The notes under the pieces were generated by a model. That model saw only the letters and a list, made by a program, of their open reading frames with translations, searched no databases and was not told the origin of the DNA. Made by a program: the position numbers and the translations under genes. Of a DNA stretch of 64,000 bases, positions 63,327-64,000 are shown one piece after another; positions within the stretch are counted from its first letter, which is position 1, and the number at the start of each line of letters is the position of its first letter. Source of the DNA: JAXMHB01 sp046346965 (GTDB lineage Bacteria > Pseudomonadota > Gammaproteobacteria > Xanthomonadales > SZUA-5); contig JAXMHB010000016.1 in NCBI GenBank assembly GCA_046346965.1, positions 34,919 to 98,918 on the forward strand. The letters are read 5' to 3'.

Positions 63327-63890
63327 ATGCGTGCGACGGTGGGTTTACTCGCGGGCACGCGTCCGGAATGCCTGAAGCTGATTTCGCTGCAGCGGGCGCT
63401 GGCGGGTAGGCCTGGTGTGCGTCCCTGGCTGATCAGCTCCGGTCAGCATCCGATGATGGTACGGCGCACGCTGGCGCAATGGGGCCTGCGCCCGGATCTG
63501 GAGTTGCCTGCGCCACGTGCGCCGATCTCGCTGTCCGGCACCGTCCGCTGCCTGCGCGATCAAACGCGCGCTGCGCTGCGCCAGAGCAGCGTGAACATGC
63601 TGGTCGTGCAGGGAGACACCTCGACCGCCTATGCGGGCGCGCTGGCAGCGCGCGCCGAGGGCGTCGTGCTGATCCATGTGGAAGCCGGTTTGCGCACGGC
63701 CGACCCGATGCGGCCCTTTCCCGAGGAATTGTTCAGGCGGCGCATCGGCCCACTTGCGGATTGGCACTACGCCCCGACCGAGTCGGCAGCGTCCAATCTG
63801 CGCGCCGAGGGCGCGGATCGGGTCTACATCGGCGAGAACGAGCTGGCCGACGCGATGGTGGGCGAGATCCGCATGCGCATGGCGGGCTGA
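63327..63890 (+). CDS. UDP-GlcNAc 2-epimerase, N-terminal half only
   Basis: A 187-residue protein matching the first domain of WecB/MnaA, which makes UDP-ManNAc from UDP-GlcNAc. Marks are GTRPECLKLISL at the start, the Asp in VQGDTSTAYAGALAA, Glu in HVEAGLRTAD and Glu in PFPEELFRR, three of the residues used by E. coli WecB. The UDP-binding second domain (HRREN and after) is missing: the frame ends at 63890 and the remaining 110 bases show no continuation in any frame. It is half the normal length (about 370). It could be a decayed gene or a shortened enzyme needing a partner. Confidence 0.8.
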   Translation: MRATVGLLAGTRPECLKLISLQRALAGRPGVRPWLISSGQHPMMVRRTLAQWGLRPDLELPAPRAPISLSGTVRCLRDQTRAALRQSSVNMLVVQGDTSTAYAGALAARAEGVVLIHVEAGLRTADPMRPFPEELFRRRIGPLADWHYAPTESAASNLRAEGADRVYIGENELADAMVGEIRMRMAG

Positions 63891-64000
63891 CGCCGATCCT
63901 GGGACACCGGCGCAGTCGCGCGCCGGCATGGCTGGCGCTTGCCTATACTGGCGCCTCGCCCGGTCTGGGGAGTCCGGGTCCACTCCAGTCAGAAGTCCCA
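63891..64000. other. Window end, possible promoter
   Basis: No coding sequence is recognised. TATACT at about 63954 is -10-like but lacks a clear -35. Confidence 0.3.

Noticed and set aside
63891..64000. Frameshifted continuation of the epimerase gene
   Set aside because: None of the frames in the remaining bases contains the HRREN block or any other second-domain motif.

Overview
The window is GC-rich, gene-dense chromosomal DNA from a gammaproteobacterium. The Lysobacterales (Xanthomonadales) are the best guess. This rests on a DcaP-type porin, FadL/OmpP1-like porin, RND efflux operon, CstA/YbdD pair, several TPR-fused Ser/Thr kinases, an IPTL-CTERM-like tail, and two large secreted proteins ending in a short ANGFE tail. 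No rRNA, tRNA or CRISPR array was seen. The genus cannot be fixed from the sequence alone.

Layout. 0-3.4 kb: the 3' end of isocitrate dehydrogenase, then 15 bases later a tight three-gene block: an AAA/ABC-type ATPase, a TIGR02646/PtuB-type HNH nuclease and a HAD phosphatase. This looks like a Septu-like anti-phage module with a possible third gene. 3.5-17.2 kb: metabolism and envelope genes, namely an FAD oxidoreductase overlapping a TPR-GGEEF diguanylate cyclase, a MerR regulator with a VIT/VWA protein behind a perfect palindrome, a FadL-like porin, a large membrane protein of unknown role, a HAD phosphatase, a glutaredoxin-like protein, free methionine sulfoxide reductase, a TfoX-C protein and an NlpC/P60 lipoprotein. 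17.5-19.7 kb: a DUF4344 protein and one IS481-family insertion sequence with doubled ends. 19.7-31.4 kb: a TMEM43-like membrane protein, a DcaP porin, a secreted BNR-repeat protein paired with a Ser/Thr kinase, then bioB-bioF. 31.4-45.7 kb: TerC, a 1 kb repeat-filled gap, a second kinase, small membrane genes, an APC permease, an IPTL-CTERM-like secreted protein, a WGR-DUF4132 giant and cstA-ybdD. 45.9-56.1 kb: a glycosyltransferase/methyltransferase fusion, 5'-nucleotidase, NAD kinase, and a tetR-adaptor-RND efflux operon. 56.5-63.9 kb: a secreted ASH-repeat protein, a third kinase with its ECF sigma factor, and a half-length UDP-GlcNAc 2-epimerase gene.

The most unusual aspect is the repeat content. 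At least three kinds of non-coding repeat recur: (A) a dispersed element of about 150 bp, mostly just after minus-strand genes; (B) a tandem 173-bp unit with relatives at two loci; (C) palindromic elements whose arms are built from short tandem heptamers or octamers. One class C element sits in frame inside the RND pump gene, and another supplies the last codons and stop of the adaptor gene. A 63-bp tandem array follows terC.

Functional links: both ANGFE-tailed secreted proteins adjoin TPR-Ser/Thr kinases, suggesting a surface-protein/signalling pairing. The TetR gene, the adaptor and the pump form one autoregulated operon. MerR and the VIT/VWA protein form another.
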